Notes: generated from the letters alone by a model not told the origin. A stretch of DNA of 64,000 nucleotides from Tenebrio molitor (GCF_963966145.1 NC_091054.1:15066001-15130000); one strand, 5' to 3'; positions 39,608-51,725 are shown, counted from the stretch's first letter. Numbers and translations: made by a program.

Positions 39608-41282
39608 ACATAGCCCGACGCGCGTTAACACGAGTATCTATAAGGCTAGGGCCACACTACAGACTAAATAATTGGCCGATAATTTAGTCCGATTGGCTAG
39701 CTTCCGCGCACACCAGGCAAACCAAGGCAAACTAAACTGTTTGGTTGGCTGTCGGTGCGCAGACAGGCGACTATTAATCGGTCGACTGCTTATGCACAGT
39801 TGATAAAATCTACGCGATATTAATTAAATATGAGATTTGATTTTTATTATTTTATTACTTTAATATTCATAAATTAAAAATCAAAATTTTTGCACTGCAG
39901 AGTGCCACTGCATACATAATACAGGGTCATTATAAATGATTGTTCCATCATAGGTGGCTGTGCGCTATGCTTTAGGTGCGCCGCTACGCCCACTAGTTGT
40001 TACAAACATTTATAATGACCCCCTCGCAACCGAGAGTTTGTTGCCACCAGCTTCTAAGTCCCCGATGATGTACTTGGACTTTGTATTTACTAACTAAGCA
40101 CATGATTGTCATTAATCGAATTGTAAAAGATGAGTAATACCTGGGATACGGTTTTGAAGAGGGTTTTTATTCGTCTCTGTCTGTGATAACTGCATTATAA
40201 TTTGGTTCCCTGTTTTTTTGTAAACTTTAACTTCTCATTTTTGTTTGTCGTTTACCGGTTTCTGTTCGTTTTTAAGTGCTGCCGTATAAATATTGCTGTT
40301 TGGCAACGGCCTCCACTAGTTAACTTACTTTAATTTGTTAAATCTAATTTTCGTTATTTTGGATTCGTTTCATTTGTTCGCCGGAAATCAAAGTTATTAC
40401 AGCTATTTTTCAATAAAAGGTATTTGGCGTCCCTCACATGTGTGTTTTATTTTGCGGTACTCTTCCAACTGGAACCCTCATCGTTTGCATGAGGAACCTT
40501 TTCCTCCAAAAGAAAAACAGAACGTTTCGATGACGATCACCACCACCCGCAGGTTCGAATATTTGGCGGAAAGAAGTAATGTATTATATCATTACAACAC
40601 CGTTAAAAAACTGGTTCCTTGAACGTATGGCGTAGCTTAATTGAGTGCCAAACCACAGATGTCAAACGTCATTTATTCGGCGAACAAACAGCGATGTGAA
40701 TTATTTCTTTAGCAAATGACAGTTATTTTTTAGAACTAACCAACGAGTCCTCCCGTTTTCTGATGCGACACGTTAGCTTTTACTCTAAATTAGATTTTTT
40801 AAATACTGACTGTACATCTAAAGGTGAAAAAGTAGAATTTTGTGGTAGTCTTGTTTCCAAGAGAAAAAATACGTTATCCTCATTTACAAATTTGTAAATT
40901 GATTACTACAAATGTAAAAGATGCTAGAATAGTTACACCTTCCTCATACGAGGATATATTGTAGTAATTTTATGTTTTCCTTGAAAAAACGAGAAAAACT
41001 TGCCCGTGATGTGTTGCTGTTGCAAGTCGTCTCCACACAGCGGCAATTGCAAAGGGTGCTGTACAAGACTGCGGTTTCACAGAAATTGACCATCCACCCA
41101 TTCACCTTATAATCCCGATATTTCCGGCTTTGAGACCTTCGCGGAAGAAAATTTGCGGTTTTCGATAGATCATTCGGGATGTCAGATAAACTACATCGTA
41201 TTCAATATAAAAACCCACTACAAATATTTTTTAGTATTTTGGATACCCCTCTTTCTTGATTACATTGCCTAACAGCCCAATT
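39608..41282. other. No gene; possible LTR material and a small MITE
   Basis: 39651-39700 begins GGGCCACACTACAGAC, a plausible Harbinger-type end without a visible partner. 39922-40023 is a small MITE (separate entry). CAATAAAAGG near 40410 in a region of LTR-like composition could be the polyadenylation signal of a Gypsy LTR, but no matching second LTR was found. The remainder is unassigned. Confidence 0.35.
39922..40023. mobile_element. Short MITE with CAGGGTCATTATAAATG end
   Basis: Left end CAGGGTCATTATAAATGATT after TA. The right end, reversed, is GGGGGTCATTATAAATGTTT. About 102 bp. The right TA is not preserved. Confidence 0.7.
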
Positions 41283-41620
41283 TGTATGCAGCACAAAAGA
41301 ACATTTGTTTAAAATTGACGGTAGAATAAATGAAGGCATATTGGAATCCTTATAATAATGGGCTCTCATTCCCTACCAATTATGCATCTGTATTGGAGTT
41401 CGGACCAATATTTTTCATTCTCCAGGATTCGACATGTAATAACCAGTCAAACGATTTTTAAGAATAATACACTTGCATCTCAACGACAACCTAAATATGC
41501 CAAAAAAAGGTCAAGCCAGTTATGGCATTACATATATAAAATCAGATCGTTTCTTGATTATGCTTCCAAGCCGGAACAATTATTAAATACGAGTAGGAAG
41601 GATGTGAATTATTTGTTTAT
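41283..41620 (+). pseudogene. piggyBac-type transposase fragment
   Basis: HIGILIIMGSHSLPIMHLYW then SSDQYFSFSRIRHVITSQ matches the piggyBac block in which an IGLxxLMG-type helix is followed by xYWSxDxxF...I. Further on, LWHYIYKIRSFLDYASK corresponds to the KIRPLLD segment. Frames change near 41340, and the catalytic Asp residues downstream are missing. Confidence 0.7.
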
Positions 41621-41955
41621 CAAACATAACATTTGACAAAAAAAGACACATGGATGAAATGGTTGCAACAGCACTAAAATTATTATTATTGATTATAATT
41701 GAGGTTGCAAGGTGTGTGCTGTGTTTTCGGTGGCTCCGTGTTAAACCTAACGTTTGGTGAGTTCTTTCCAATTCATTAAATTTGGAAACGGCACAGATCT
41801 GTTTTGTTACGTTATCCTCATATTTTGTGGGACGTAATGAGACGTCTGGTTACTCTATAGTCTACTGGGAATAATTTGATTTATTGGTTGAGTATTTGCT
41901 TATCTCGTAGCGAATATTATCACAACTTTTTCAGTTATCATTGACCATTTCTTTA
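41621..41955. other. No gene recognised
   Basis: Contains an ATT/TTA microsatellite near 41680 and otherwise unassigned AT-rich sequence. Confidence 0.5.
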
Positions 41956-42056
41956 TACGGAGGCGAGTGACTGCGGTAGTTCGCGGTACTCGCCTCATTT
42001 GGGCGCGTTCCTGAAAGGAGAGGTGTAACAATTTATAGCACCTTTTGTTATCATAT

Positions 42057-43104
42057 ATGGCGTCCTCCACTTCAGCTCAATTCCCCATTAAGGAGCAGGC
42101 GATAGTTTTTAACGCTATCGAAGGCTTGAAACTTGATGATTATGTTGTAGCTATAGGTAATATAGTGACACCAAAAAATGTTTTGTTTGCCTCACGAATC
42201 TCTAATAGCCGCATATATATGTATTTGAGTAGCAAAGACTTAGTAGACAAAAATGTATTAGAGCATGGTGTTATTGTAATTAGCGGAAAAGACATTACTG
42301 TCCGACGGTTACTAAACCCGGCTAAGCGAATTATTCTCTCAAATGTTTATCCGTGTATCCCCCACTCTGTAATTGAGAATTTGGTCAAAACTTTAGGATT
42401 TGTTACGGTGACGCCAATGTCATTTTTGAGGGCTGGAATCCATAGGGAAGAATACAACCACGTCCTAAGTTTTAGAAGACAGATATTTGTTCAACCAAAC
42501 AACTCTATTGACCTTCCTTCATCCATGGTTTTTCTAATTTGAGGAAACTAACTATAGAATATATATGAGTTATGACGATGTTTGTTACAAATGTAGACAG
42601 GCGGGACATTTTGCTAATGATTGCACTAGTAACGTTTCACCGACACCAGAAAGCAACAAAGAAACAGTTGGCCCTGGGGAAGGTTCTGGCAAAAGAAAGT
42701 CTACTGATGATGACAATGCGCTTAAAACTAATCCTGTAGATATCTCCGCAAATTCAATGGATACAATTTTAGACACAAGGGATCCGGATCTCAAGAGGAA
42801 GAAATCTTCCGACTCAACGGAGAGTTTGACTTCTACGTTCGAATTGTTGTCACCGGCTAAATCGTTATTCGACAGCTCCGAGCAACAATACCCCCTTAGT
42901 TTTGATGCGTTGGTAGAATTTGCAGATAAGGTTCCCGGGGAAAGTAACATACTCGAGCTCATACATAAATATACCTCTGATATTGAAGGTGTTTCTACAA
43001 TGTTGTATGAGATATTTCCTAGTTTGGAGCACAAGAGCATAAAAAACAGATGTAGGAAAATACAAAGAAAGATAAAAAAAAGCACAGTCCAACATTCTAG
43101 ATGA
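42057..43104 (+). pseudogene. LINE ORF1 with CCHC zinc knuckle
   Basis: Starts MASSTSAQFPIKEQAIVFNA. An RRM-like RNA-binding region is suggested by RIILSNVYPCIPHSVIENLV with a following LGFVTV strand. After a one-base shift at about 42535 the frame resumes with NYRIYMSYDDVCYKC and completes a CCHC knuckle CYKCRQAGHFANDC (~42580-42625). A long acidic/serine-rich tail with basic patches follows. ORF1 proteins of this kind coat LINE RNA. A single indel is the only visible defect. Confidence 0.85.
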
Positions 43105-43228
43105 TAATTCTCACAATATGGAAGTAGTTGTGACAACCCAGGACACTAAACAATAATTTCTTGATGATTCAACAAGGACCTTGGTTACGTTATACTCCTA
43201 TTATTTTTTTTTTTTTATTAAATTCAAA

Positions 43229-45724
43229 ATGGAACCGTTAAATAGTAATAATTTCTCCAATTTTTTTGTTAGTTCCATACTGTACACTAACATAGCTTCT
43301 TTGTTGGCAAAGTATTCGGACCTGGTTGCATATGTTAACGATTTGAAACCGACTTTCCTATCATTAACTGAAACGTGGCTCTCGGACGTCGTACCGGACT
43401 CGCTAGCCTCTTTGGATGGTTATACCATTTACAGGAATGCTCGAAATCATAAGAGAGGAGGAGGTGTGTGTATTTACGTTTCCAATGAGTTACTGTCCGA
43501 TAACGAATTCATCCCCATAGTTACCAACACACCGGGTATAGAGTCGCTCTTTTTGCAGGTACATAATCAGTCATGGAATTTTATTCTGGGGTGTGTATAC
43601 AGACCTCCATCGTTTAACATTAATGATGACTGTACTTTATTGGACGTGTTAGGGGAATTAACGCCTAGGCACGACAAGGTGTTCGTATTTGGGGATTTTA
43701 ATATGCCTGACATTTCTTGGTCCCGGAACTCGGGACACTGTCGAAGTCCATCCTCTCAACTGATGGTTGATTTTTTAACCAATAACCATATGCGCCAGTT
43801 AATAACGCAACCAACTAGATTTAGAGCCAACCAGCAACCGTCAGTTCTTGATCTGATTTTAACAACAGAGGACTCCTCACTAACAAATGTGCAATATCTT
43901 GACCCAGTGGGTAAGTCAGACCATGTAGTCCACAGAGCTTTTTCGAACAAGCTGTCTACAATAATTATTAAGGAGGAGCGGATTAGGTACGAACTGAAGA
44001 TTGCGAATTCTAACAATCCTAAGAGTTTTTATAAGCACGTTCGCACTGCGTTGGGAGGACCGGTCAAGATACCTCAAGTTAGGAATGTAGATGGAAATAT
44101 CGTAAGGGACCATACTGACTGTGCCAATATTTTTGCTGAGTCTTTTTCCAAGGTCTTTACAAGAGAATCGGTGGCGGGTACGCCGAAACTAGATTTTCCC
44201 CGAAATACTACAGCTTTTACTGACATAGAATTTTCTGAGGAGCTGGTTTTGGAAAAGTTACGTGGGTTAGACAAAACAAAGTCTCCCGGCCCCAACAGAA
44301 TCACAGCCAGCGTATTAAAGACTTGTGCTGATATTCTGTGCAGACCTCTTAGCATGCTATTTGGGCAATCGTTTGACTCGGGGGTTTTACCTTCGGATTG
44401 GAGGACGGCAATTATCTGTCCCATCTTTAAAAAAGGAGATAAATTTGATCCAGGTAACTATAGGCCTGTAAGTTTGACGTCGTTAGTGGTTAAAATTATG
44501 GAGTCGATTATTTATACTACCATAAAATTCTTAGTGAAGCATCATGTCATACCTGATAATCAGCATGGTTTTATTCCAGGGAAGTCCATCACCTCCAATC
44601 TACTATGTTGTCTTTCTGACTGGACCAAACTGTTAGATTTAGGCAGACCTCTTGATGTTGTATATTTCGATTTTGCCAAGGCTTTCGATCGGGTGCCAAG
44701 AAAGCTTCTTTTATTTAAATTGCAACATATCGGTATCCGGGGCAGTCTTTTTTATTGGCTTGACGCCTTTCTTAGTGATCGTACTTTTAAGGTTAAAGTT
44801 GGTGGCATGCTTAGCGCATCGGAAAAGGTAATAAGTGGGGTTCCACAGGGGTCCGTACTCGGTCCGTTATTGTTTATAGTTTACACGGCCGATGTCAAAT
44901 ACAGTGTAAGATCGTCATGGGTCATGTATGCTGATGATATGAAGATATATAATGACAGTTTAAATTACCAAATGCTTTTCAACGACATCTCTAACATCAG
45001 TAAATGGGCAAGCGATTGGCAGCTTCCACTTAACATTGGGAAATGCACGGTTCTTCATATTGGCGACAAGAACCCGTGTCATGGGTATTATTTCGGTGGT
45101 GTGGAACTGCTCAAGTCGAGTTCATGTTTGGATTTGGGAGTTCTGGTAACATCAAATTTGTCATGGTCGGAACATACCTCATATGTGGTCAAGAGGGCGA
45201 ATAAAATTGTCTATCTTTTGAGCAAAACATTTACTAAGACTACCTTGGCTGTAACTGCTAAGCTTATTAAGTCATATGTTAGGCCAGTTCTGGAGTTCGG
45301 TCATGGAGTATGGGCTCCTAATTTAAAACGTGACATTGACTAGTTGGAATCTGTACAACGACGAGCGACTCGTATCCCTTTCGGTAGAAATCGCCCCGAG
45401 TACTCTGAAAGGATTTCCTTAATGAACCTTCCCCTGCTTTCCGACAGACGTAAAAGAGGAGATGTTATATTGGTACATCAAGCGCTGACTGGTGACAAAA
45501 ATTCCTCCATTAAGCACCTTTTTCCATTAAACGACGGGGGGAGAACTAGAGGGCATGATTTGAAGCTGGCAAAGGACAATTTTCGCACAAGTGCTAGGCA
45601 AAACTTCATCACGAATCGAGTATTCGACGTGTGGAACTCCCTACCTGTAGAAGTAGTTACCAGCAAAACACCTCTTGGCTTTAAATCCCGGTATGACAGT
45701 TATGTGACTTCAGTAATTAATTAA
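43229..45724 (+). pseudogene. LINE ORF2: endonuclease and reverse transcriptase
   Basis: The APE endonuclease comes first (FLSLTETWLSD, GGGVCIYVS, FGDFNMPDISW, SVLDLILTT, GKSDHVVH). Then the RT: LDKTKSPGPNRITASVLK, NYRPVSLTSLVVKIMESI, VYFDFAKAFDRVPRKLL, GVPQGSVLGPLLFIVY and the catalytic WVMYADDMKIY (near 44925). The C-terminal block VFDVWNSLPVEVV ends at 45724. Only one stop codon (TAG at 45341-45343) interrupts the frame. Between endonuclease and RT about 100 or more residues usual for the family are missing. ORF2 copies LINE RNA into DNA at a nicked target. Confidence 0.92.
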
Positions 45725-45848
45725 AACGTATTGTGGTTTACTATTGTTTTGGACGCGAGGGCATAACAGACTCGGCCTCTGCCCGAACGCTTATTTTAAT
45801 AATAATAATAATAAAATTTCTGGAATGGAATAATAATGGAAAAAAGTA

Positions 45849-46122
45849 TTGGGTGATTCAAAATGATTGTGGCCAAGTATGGCAACTCTGTACGAAAATT
45901 TATGTGGCAACTGTGTGGGTAGGGTAGAGTTGATATTTCTTTGACAGTTCATAGTCGCGCAATTTTGAAAACTGTCAAATCAATGTGTAATGATATCAAA
46001 AAAATCAAATGCACGCTTATGAAATGTCATACAAATGACAACTCTACCTCATCCACACAGTTGCCACATAAATTTTCGTACATAGTTGCCATACTTGGCC
46101 ACAATCATTTTGAATCACCCAA
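45849..46122. mobile_element. Palindromic TA-flanked MITE
   Basis: Long inverted arms (about 80-90 bp each) begin TTGGGTGATTCAAAATGATT and include GTGGCCAAGTATGGCAACT. TA lies outside both ends (45847-45848 and 46123-46124). The 274-bp element could fold into a nearly continuous hairpin. Confidence 0.93.
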
Positions 46123-46354
46123 TATGCTTTCCATTTTAAGCAACAAGGTAAAAAAATAACACCTGCTGTACGATTGGTGGTTTTATTGCAGGAGAAATAA
46201 ATAGAATACCTACTTGAATTCCTGATTTAATTTTTAAATACCACACAGCAGACATAATTACAGAGCCAAAAAATAAAATTATTTGACCTTGAAATCGTTC
46301 AAGTCAACTTGAACCGTTTCGTAAATGTCTGTGGTTCTGGTTTGTTAAATTCTC

Positions 46355-47372
46355 ATGTTAAATTCAACTCTTAACATGAATTTGGAAACCTTTAGGCAAA
46401 TTACTGATCGATTTAATGTTACAATGAGCTCAGCTCATCATGGCATAAGTCAAGTGACTTTAGATAACAGAAAAGTTTTAATGGAAGGGCATAATATTCG
46501 CTTCAAGAGAATTCAGTATGTGAAGCAATTGGAGGAATTTATGGCTGAAGGTCGTCCAATTTTTTTTACTGACGAAAGCTACATACATACCAACCATTTA
46601 CCGTCCTATTAATGGAGTGACGGTAGTACAAAGGGAGTAAAATTAAGCGTCGCAAAAGGCAAACGACTAATTATGGTTCATGCGGGCAATAAAGATGGTT
46701 TTGTACAAAACGGGCTTTTACTGTTTCCATCAGGCTCAAAGTCAGGTGACTACCACGCAGATATGAACTGGACTAACTTCGAAAAATGGACAACAGACCA
46801 CTTAATCCCGAATTTGCCGCCAAGATCTGTGAGTGATTGACAATGCGTCGTATCACAACACCAAAGAATTACGAGATCCTACAATGGCCACGAGGAAGGG
46901 TGATATGATTTGCTGGTTGAAAGACACAGACATACCAGTAGATGAAAAAATGTTAAAACCGGAAATTTACAATTTGGTCAAACAAAATAAGCCGGCTTGC
47001 CCAGTTTATAAACTGAACATGTTGCTTGGCCAACATGGGCATACTGCTTTACGGCTGCGCCCTACCACTCTAAATTAAACCCGATTGAAAAAATTTGGGC
47101 ACAGCCTCGCATAATGTAGGTCGTCAAAATATGGGTGAACTCATAAAACTTACGAGGCAGTCATTTGAAAGAATCGGCAAGGAAAATTGGGAAGTGGTTT
47201 GTAATCATATGAACAAAATAGTGGACGATTATGTTGCGAAGGAGCCTCTTTTAGACGTTGCGTTAAAACAAATAGAATTTGTTGTGAATACAGGCTCCAG
47301 CGACGAAGAGGAGGAAGACAACGACGATCAGGAAAATGTGATTAGTCAGTCCGATTATGACTTTGATCTGTA
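46355..47372 (+). pseudogene. IS630/mariner-related DDE transposase, broken
   Basis: The pieces appear in order: GRPIFFTDESYIHTNHL (D1, near 46560), VAKGKRLIMVHAGNKDGFV and SKSGDYHADMNWTNFEKW, then VIDNASYHNTKELRDP (D2, near 46840), MLKPEIYNLVKQNKPACPVY and HSKLNPIEKIWAQ (D3 region, near 47070), and a C-terminal FERIGKENWEVVCNHMNKIV with an acidic tail ending at 47370. There is a stop after SYIHTNHLPSY and there are frame changes near 46830 and 47078. The family is common in insects as an unnamed DDE endonuclease. Confidence 0.85.
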
Positions 47373-47895
47373 AGTATCACCACTGTAATTTGTAATTTCA
47401 ATTCAATAATAAAAGTGCCTTTAAAAATAATATACCGAAAATATCTGGATCAATTTTTGCTTGGATAAAACAATATCCGGAATCCGGAAATATATCTATT
47501 ATTATTATCTCTAACATACGCAGTCCTTCTGTATTATCAGAAGACATCAATAATGACAATAACTTTGACAGGATAGCGATGCAGCAGAAAATGACAGAGA
47601 ATCTCAAGACCCAGAAAGGTCATAACTTAATTATTTTCATTTTATTTAAACAAAAAAAAATATATATATTAAAAATATTATTATTGTTAAATTGATGCGT
47701 GCAAGGATATTCGAATCCTTCCCGTTGGCACCATTCCGAATTAGTGGTACACACGCGCCCCGCTACTACCCTCATGGTGTCGCTAGTAGTACCTTGCGGT
47801 ACTACCCTTCCACAGAACCCATCACCGCTCCACGCAAACCCATTGATCAACGCCCCCGCCCGATGCCAGACCAAAGCAGTGACGTCGACCGACCC
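47373..47895. other. No gene; possible tRNA 3'-half-like hairpin
   Basis: The sequence is AT-rich until 47690. At 47703-47735 AAGGATATTCGAATCCTT followed by GGCACCA resembles a tRNA T-arm and 3' end, but the rest of a tRNA cloverleaf is not visible. CG-rich sequence up to 47895 leads into Jockey C-terminal coding sequence. Confidence 0.35.
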
Positions 47896-48280
47896 CTATA
47901 TAAGAGGAATGTACATCCAGGACAGTTCCCCCCTCATAAACAGGAAAAGCACTTTAAACAAACACAACAAAATCTTAATATACAAACAAATTATAAGACC
48001 AGCGATCATGTACGGAGCTGAAATATGGTCCACAACAGTGAAATCAAACATAAAAATCGTGGAACAACTGCAAAACACATACCTCAGAAGAGCACTAGAA
48101 GCACCACTCATCATGAGAAACACACAAATCCAGAGGGAGACAAACACAGAACCCATCAAAGAACGTATACAAAGTATGTAAAACAAATTACAAGAAAAAC
48201 TGAAGGACCACCCCCACGAGGAACTGCGCAACTTAACAATCGTCCCCTAAAAACGACAACACGCAAAGCCACCACACATA
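47896..48280 (+). pseudogene. Jockey-type LINE ORF2 C-terminus
   Basis: SPLINRKSTLNKHNKILIYK, IIRPAIMYGAEIWSTTVKSN and VEQLQNTYLRRALEAPLIMR form the segment after the RT domain in Jockey LINEs (the thumb region with PxxxYGxxxW). The coding sequence ends near 48180-48275. It is followed directly by the Harbinger-type MITE. Confidence 0.75.
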
Positions 48281-48374
48281 AAAACCACAAACAAATAGGA
48301 AGCCAAGGGATAAAATTGCAACTGCTTCAAAAAACCAACCAGCTAGGCGAGAGGGCAGTTCGTTGAGTCCTTAA

Positions 48375-49010
48375 GGCGGGTACAGATCAAGCGCACCGAT
48401 CCGCGACGTACCGTGTAAAACGTTTGCGAACAAAATTCGTGTACGCTCACAGAACTGTCCAGACAGACCAAATGCGCGAATGTTTGGCTGTGTTCGGAAA
48501 GGTTCCGAGTTCAGTGCGTTTATTTCATTCGTAAATAGCAATCATGGCAAATGATGATAAAGTTAAAGTAGCAAGTGCTGCGTTTATTGTATTAAGTGGA
48601 ATATTAAAAAAGGAGAAGAAGAACGATTGCCGATGTTGGATCACAAGAATTTTTTAAAATAGAAATCGTTACAGAGGCAGTGACTTACTGTGTGATTTGT
48701 CAATTGAAAATACAAGGTAATTCAAAAAAATTTGTGACATCCTCTGAAGACTTTCAAATATTAATGAATTATTAGGCCCTAAAATACAGCTCTTGACGAA
48801 TGAACCGACAAACTAATAAAAGTCGGTCCAAAACGAACGTGAACGAATAAGCAAATTTCTTTGATGTACCGACATCAGGCAGATAATGTTTGCGAATTTT
48901 TGTTCGTGCGCTTTGTTGCACGTTTGTGCTCGGTAACCCGTCCAAACTGAAAGGGTCTGCAACGTTCGCGAACGTTTTGCACGGATCGGCGCGCTTGATC
49001 TGTACCCGCC
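48375..49010. mobile_element. Harbinger-type deletion derivative flanked by TTAA
   Basis: The inverted ends GGCGGGTACAGATCAAGCGC match over about 30 bp, with TTAA on both sides (48371-48374 and 49011-49014; equivalently a 3-bp TTA/TAA-type target). It contains a remnant HARBI1 N-terminus: MANDDKVKVASAAFIVLSGI near 48544 and, after indels, TSEDFQILMN near 48740. 636 bp, non-autonomous. Confidence 0.85.
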
Positions 49011-49014
49011 TTAA

Positions 49015-49232
49015 GATGATAGCGGACGTTCCCATTCCGTGTTTGTTCTGTGAGTGTTAGTGCCGAACACACTTATACAGAGCATTTTTTTAACTGTTGC
49101 CATAGGGAATTGCATGGTAAAATTTATACCCCCTCTTAGCTTTTGTTCTGATGAAAATATTCAAACCATTTTCGAAACAAAGTTGGAAGATTTTTTAAAC
49201 TATCGGATAGATTACAATTCAATATCCTAAAC
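49015..49232. other. Spacer without a gene
   Basis: No recognisable feature between the Harbinger derivative and the hAT end. Confidence 0.5.
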
Positions 49233-50432
49233 CAGAGGTCTCCAAACTTTTAAGTCTAAAGGCCACACTGACTCCTCCACTAAATCCCAAGGGCCAAGAC
49301 CTAGTTAGCTCATCATACAACATCCTGTAGTTTTTAATTGCGTACAAATGTTCGTTTCGTGACTAGCCGGGGAGTGAATATCTATGGCGCAACCCGCGGG
49401 GGTGGATTCCGCTCCGTTCTGGAGTCCAGATGATGTTCTTTTTAGTATTGGGTATTTCCCGCACTCGATCACAAAACCTCTGTCGTCTCTCGATTGAGTT
49501 TAGTTCTTGTACATTGAGGTCGAGATTGCTGATGTAGTGTGCGTTACGTATTGTTACGACAACTTATGAGAAGTACGATTTAATAAGCGAAATATAGTGC
49601 GACTAGTGTGTATTGTGACTATAATTTCTTAGTGAAAATACAATATGGAAAAGAAACGAAAGATATATAGTGAGTGCAGAACATTTAAAGAGAAATAGGG
49701 ACATCAATATTTTGTGATTGAGTCAAGTAATAAGGCAATGTGTATAATTTGCAATGAAACAATATCAGTGCTCAAAGAATAAAACGTCATTATGAGAGTA
49801 AACATTCTCAAAATTACTCCAAATTTACGGGAACCCTACAGCTAGAAAATTATGAATCTTTAAAACGTGGGTTGAAATCGCAGCAATTGTTGTTTAAGAA
49901 AATAAATTCTGAACAAGAAGCAGCAACTCGTGCTAGTTTCCGTGTGGCTCATTCCATAGCGAAACATGGGAAACCATTTACTAACGGCGAATTAATTAAG
50001 GATTGCATTATTGCAGCAGCAAAAGAAATGTGTCCAGAAAAAGCAAATATATTCAAAACATCAATTTGTCAGCAAACACTGTGGCTCGAAGAGTAGAGGA
50101 TATTGCTGAAAATATACTAAGTCAATTGTCTGACAAAAATCGACACTTAGAGTGGTTCTCTTTGGCCCTGGATTAGTCAGATGTTTCGGACACTGCTCAG
50201 GTGTTAGTTTTTATTCGCGGTATAAACAGAAATTATGAAGTGTATGAAGAGCTTCTTGACGTTAACAGTATTCAGGGTACGACCACTGGAGAAGACGTTT
50301 TTAAAGGAGTTGAAAATGCTGTTCAGAAAAACAATCTTCAATGGAAAAACTTAAAGAGTATCACTACTGATGGTGACAAAAACATGTGCGGAAAAAATAA
50401 AGGTGTTGTTGCTCTCGTATCAAAGGCTGAAC
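49233..50432 (+). pseudogene. GTF2IRD2/ZBED-like hAT element, 5' half
   Basis: It starts with a Charlie-like hAT terminus CAGAGGTCTCCAAACTTTTA (49233). From 49645 a decayed ORF reads MEKKRKIYSECRTF, AMCIICNETISV (BED finger with CxxC and a following HYESKH), FTGTLQLENYESL, FTNGELIKDCIIAAAKEMCP, VARRVEDIAENILSQLSDKN, VLVFIRGINRNYEVYEELLD and ITTDGDKNMCGKNKGVVAL. Stops near 49695 and 50176 and at least two frameshifts are present. Similarity ends abruptly at about 50432, where Jockey sequence begins. The catalytic C-terminal half and the 3' terminus are missing. Confidence 0.85.
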
Positions 50433-51725
50433 TGAACCTCCCACAAATCACCCCCGCATGCGACCCTGACGAAATCGACAGACAAATAGAACAACTCACA
50501 ATAACAATTAACACCGCGAAAGAACTTGCAATCCAAATAAAAAAACATTCCGAAAAACAAACGTCCGCTCCCACCGCGAATTCTCAATTTAATTAAACTA
50601 AAACGTAATCTTTTTCGCTCTCACCTAAGAACCCGAGACCCGGTCACCAGAACCCATATAAACCGACTCAATGCTCAGGTCAGGTGCGACATAAATGAAT
50701 TCCGTGAAAACCATTGGACAAACACTTACGAAAAACTAACTACCGTGACGGCAAACAATTTTGGGACAAATTTAAATTACTGACAGGACAAAAAAACCCA
50801 ATCCGCCCACTTCTTAACTCAAAACGGCGCATTCCTAACCACCCCACAAGAACAAGCAGACCTGTTCGCTGACACCCTCCAAAACATCCACACAATACCC
50901 CAAAACCCCAATTTCAACCAAACTTTCTTCCACCATTCAGAGATAAGTCGCCCGACCCCCCGATAACAACCTAATACAAGAAATTACACTAGACGAAATA
51001 CACCTCCACATCAGACAACTCAAAAACACTAAAGCCCCAGGCCCCGATAAAATAAAACCCATCCTCCTTAAACAACTACCCGAACCAGCCTGCCAGGCCC
51101 TACTCAACAATCGTTAACAACTGCCTTAACACCTCGTACTTTCCTAAATCCTGGAAAACCACCTCCACCATAATGATCCCCAAACATGGAAAAGACCCAC
51201 ACAATCCTCTCTCATACCGCCCCATGTCCTTACTAAATATAATGGGAAAAATCTTTGAAAAAATTCTGAACAACTGCTTCAAAACTATCCTCGAAACAGA
51301 CAACATCATCCCCAAACAACAATTCGGTTTTCGACCACAACACTCCATAACAAACCCCATCCTCGAACTCCATACAGACTCAACACGACACGCCAACCTC
51401 AAAGAATGCACAATCGCCGTACTCCTGGACATAGAGCGCGCTTTTGATAAGGTTTGGCACGACAGTCTCTTACACAAACTGATTTCCCTACGGTTAAACC
51501 CCAGCTTCATTAAACTCATCGACTCCTTCCTTTCAAATCGCACATGCAAAGTCAAAATACGCAACACCCTCTCACACCCTGTAAACATCAAGGCAGGAGT
51601 CCCACAAGGCTCCGTGCTCTCCCCCATTCTGTATTTAATTTACTGCACAGATTTTCCCTTTGCAGACCAGCCAAGATCCAAAACGTCGACGTTCCTCCCA
51701 CTACTCCCCCAACAACTTTGAGGAT
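50433..51725 (+). pseudogene. Jockey-type LINE ORF2 fragment (pre-RT and RT)
   Basis: DEIDRQIEQLTITINTAKEL starts the linker. Decayed frames then give YRDGKQFWDKFKLLTGQ, DEIHLHIRQLKNTKAPGPD (RT entry), YFPKSWKTTSTIMIPKHGKD, PLSYRPMSLLNIMGKIFEKI, VLLDIERAFDKVWHDSLLHK and GVPQGSVLSPILYLIYCTDF. The sequence ends just before the YADD motif would occur. Multiple indels lie before 51173; the final 180 codons are open. Confidence 0.88.

Larger units (their letters stand above)
41960..45813 (+). mobile_element. Near-complete CR1-like LINE
   Basis: It consists of a short GC-rich 5' region with a perfect 9-bp stem (GAGGCGAGT at 41960-41968, ACTCGCCTC at 41988-41996), ORF1 (42057-43104, one frameshift), ORF2 (43229-45724, one in-frame stop, one internal deletion) and a 3' UTR ending in a TAA-type tail (45797-45813). 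The same 3' UTR words (CCTCTGCCCGA...CGCT) and tail occur in the truncated copy at 26706-27078. The 5' boundary is approximate. Confidence 0.85.

Noticed and set aside
47703..47735. tRNA T-arm and CCA-like end
   Set aside because: Only the hairpin and GGCACCA are present; no D-arm, anticodon arm or matching acceptor strand could be found.
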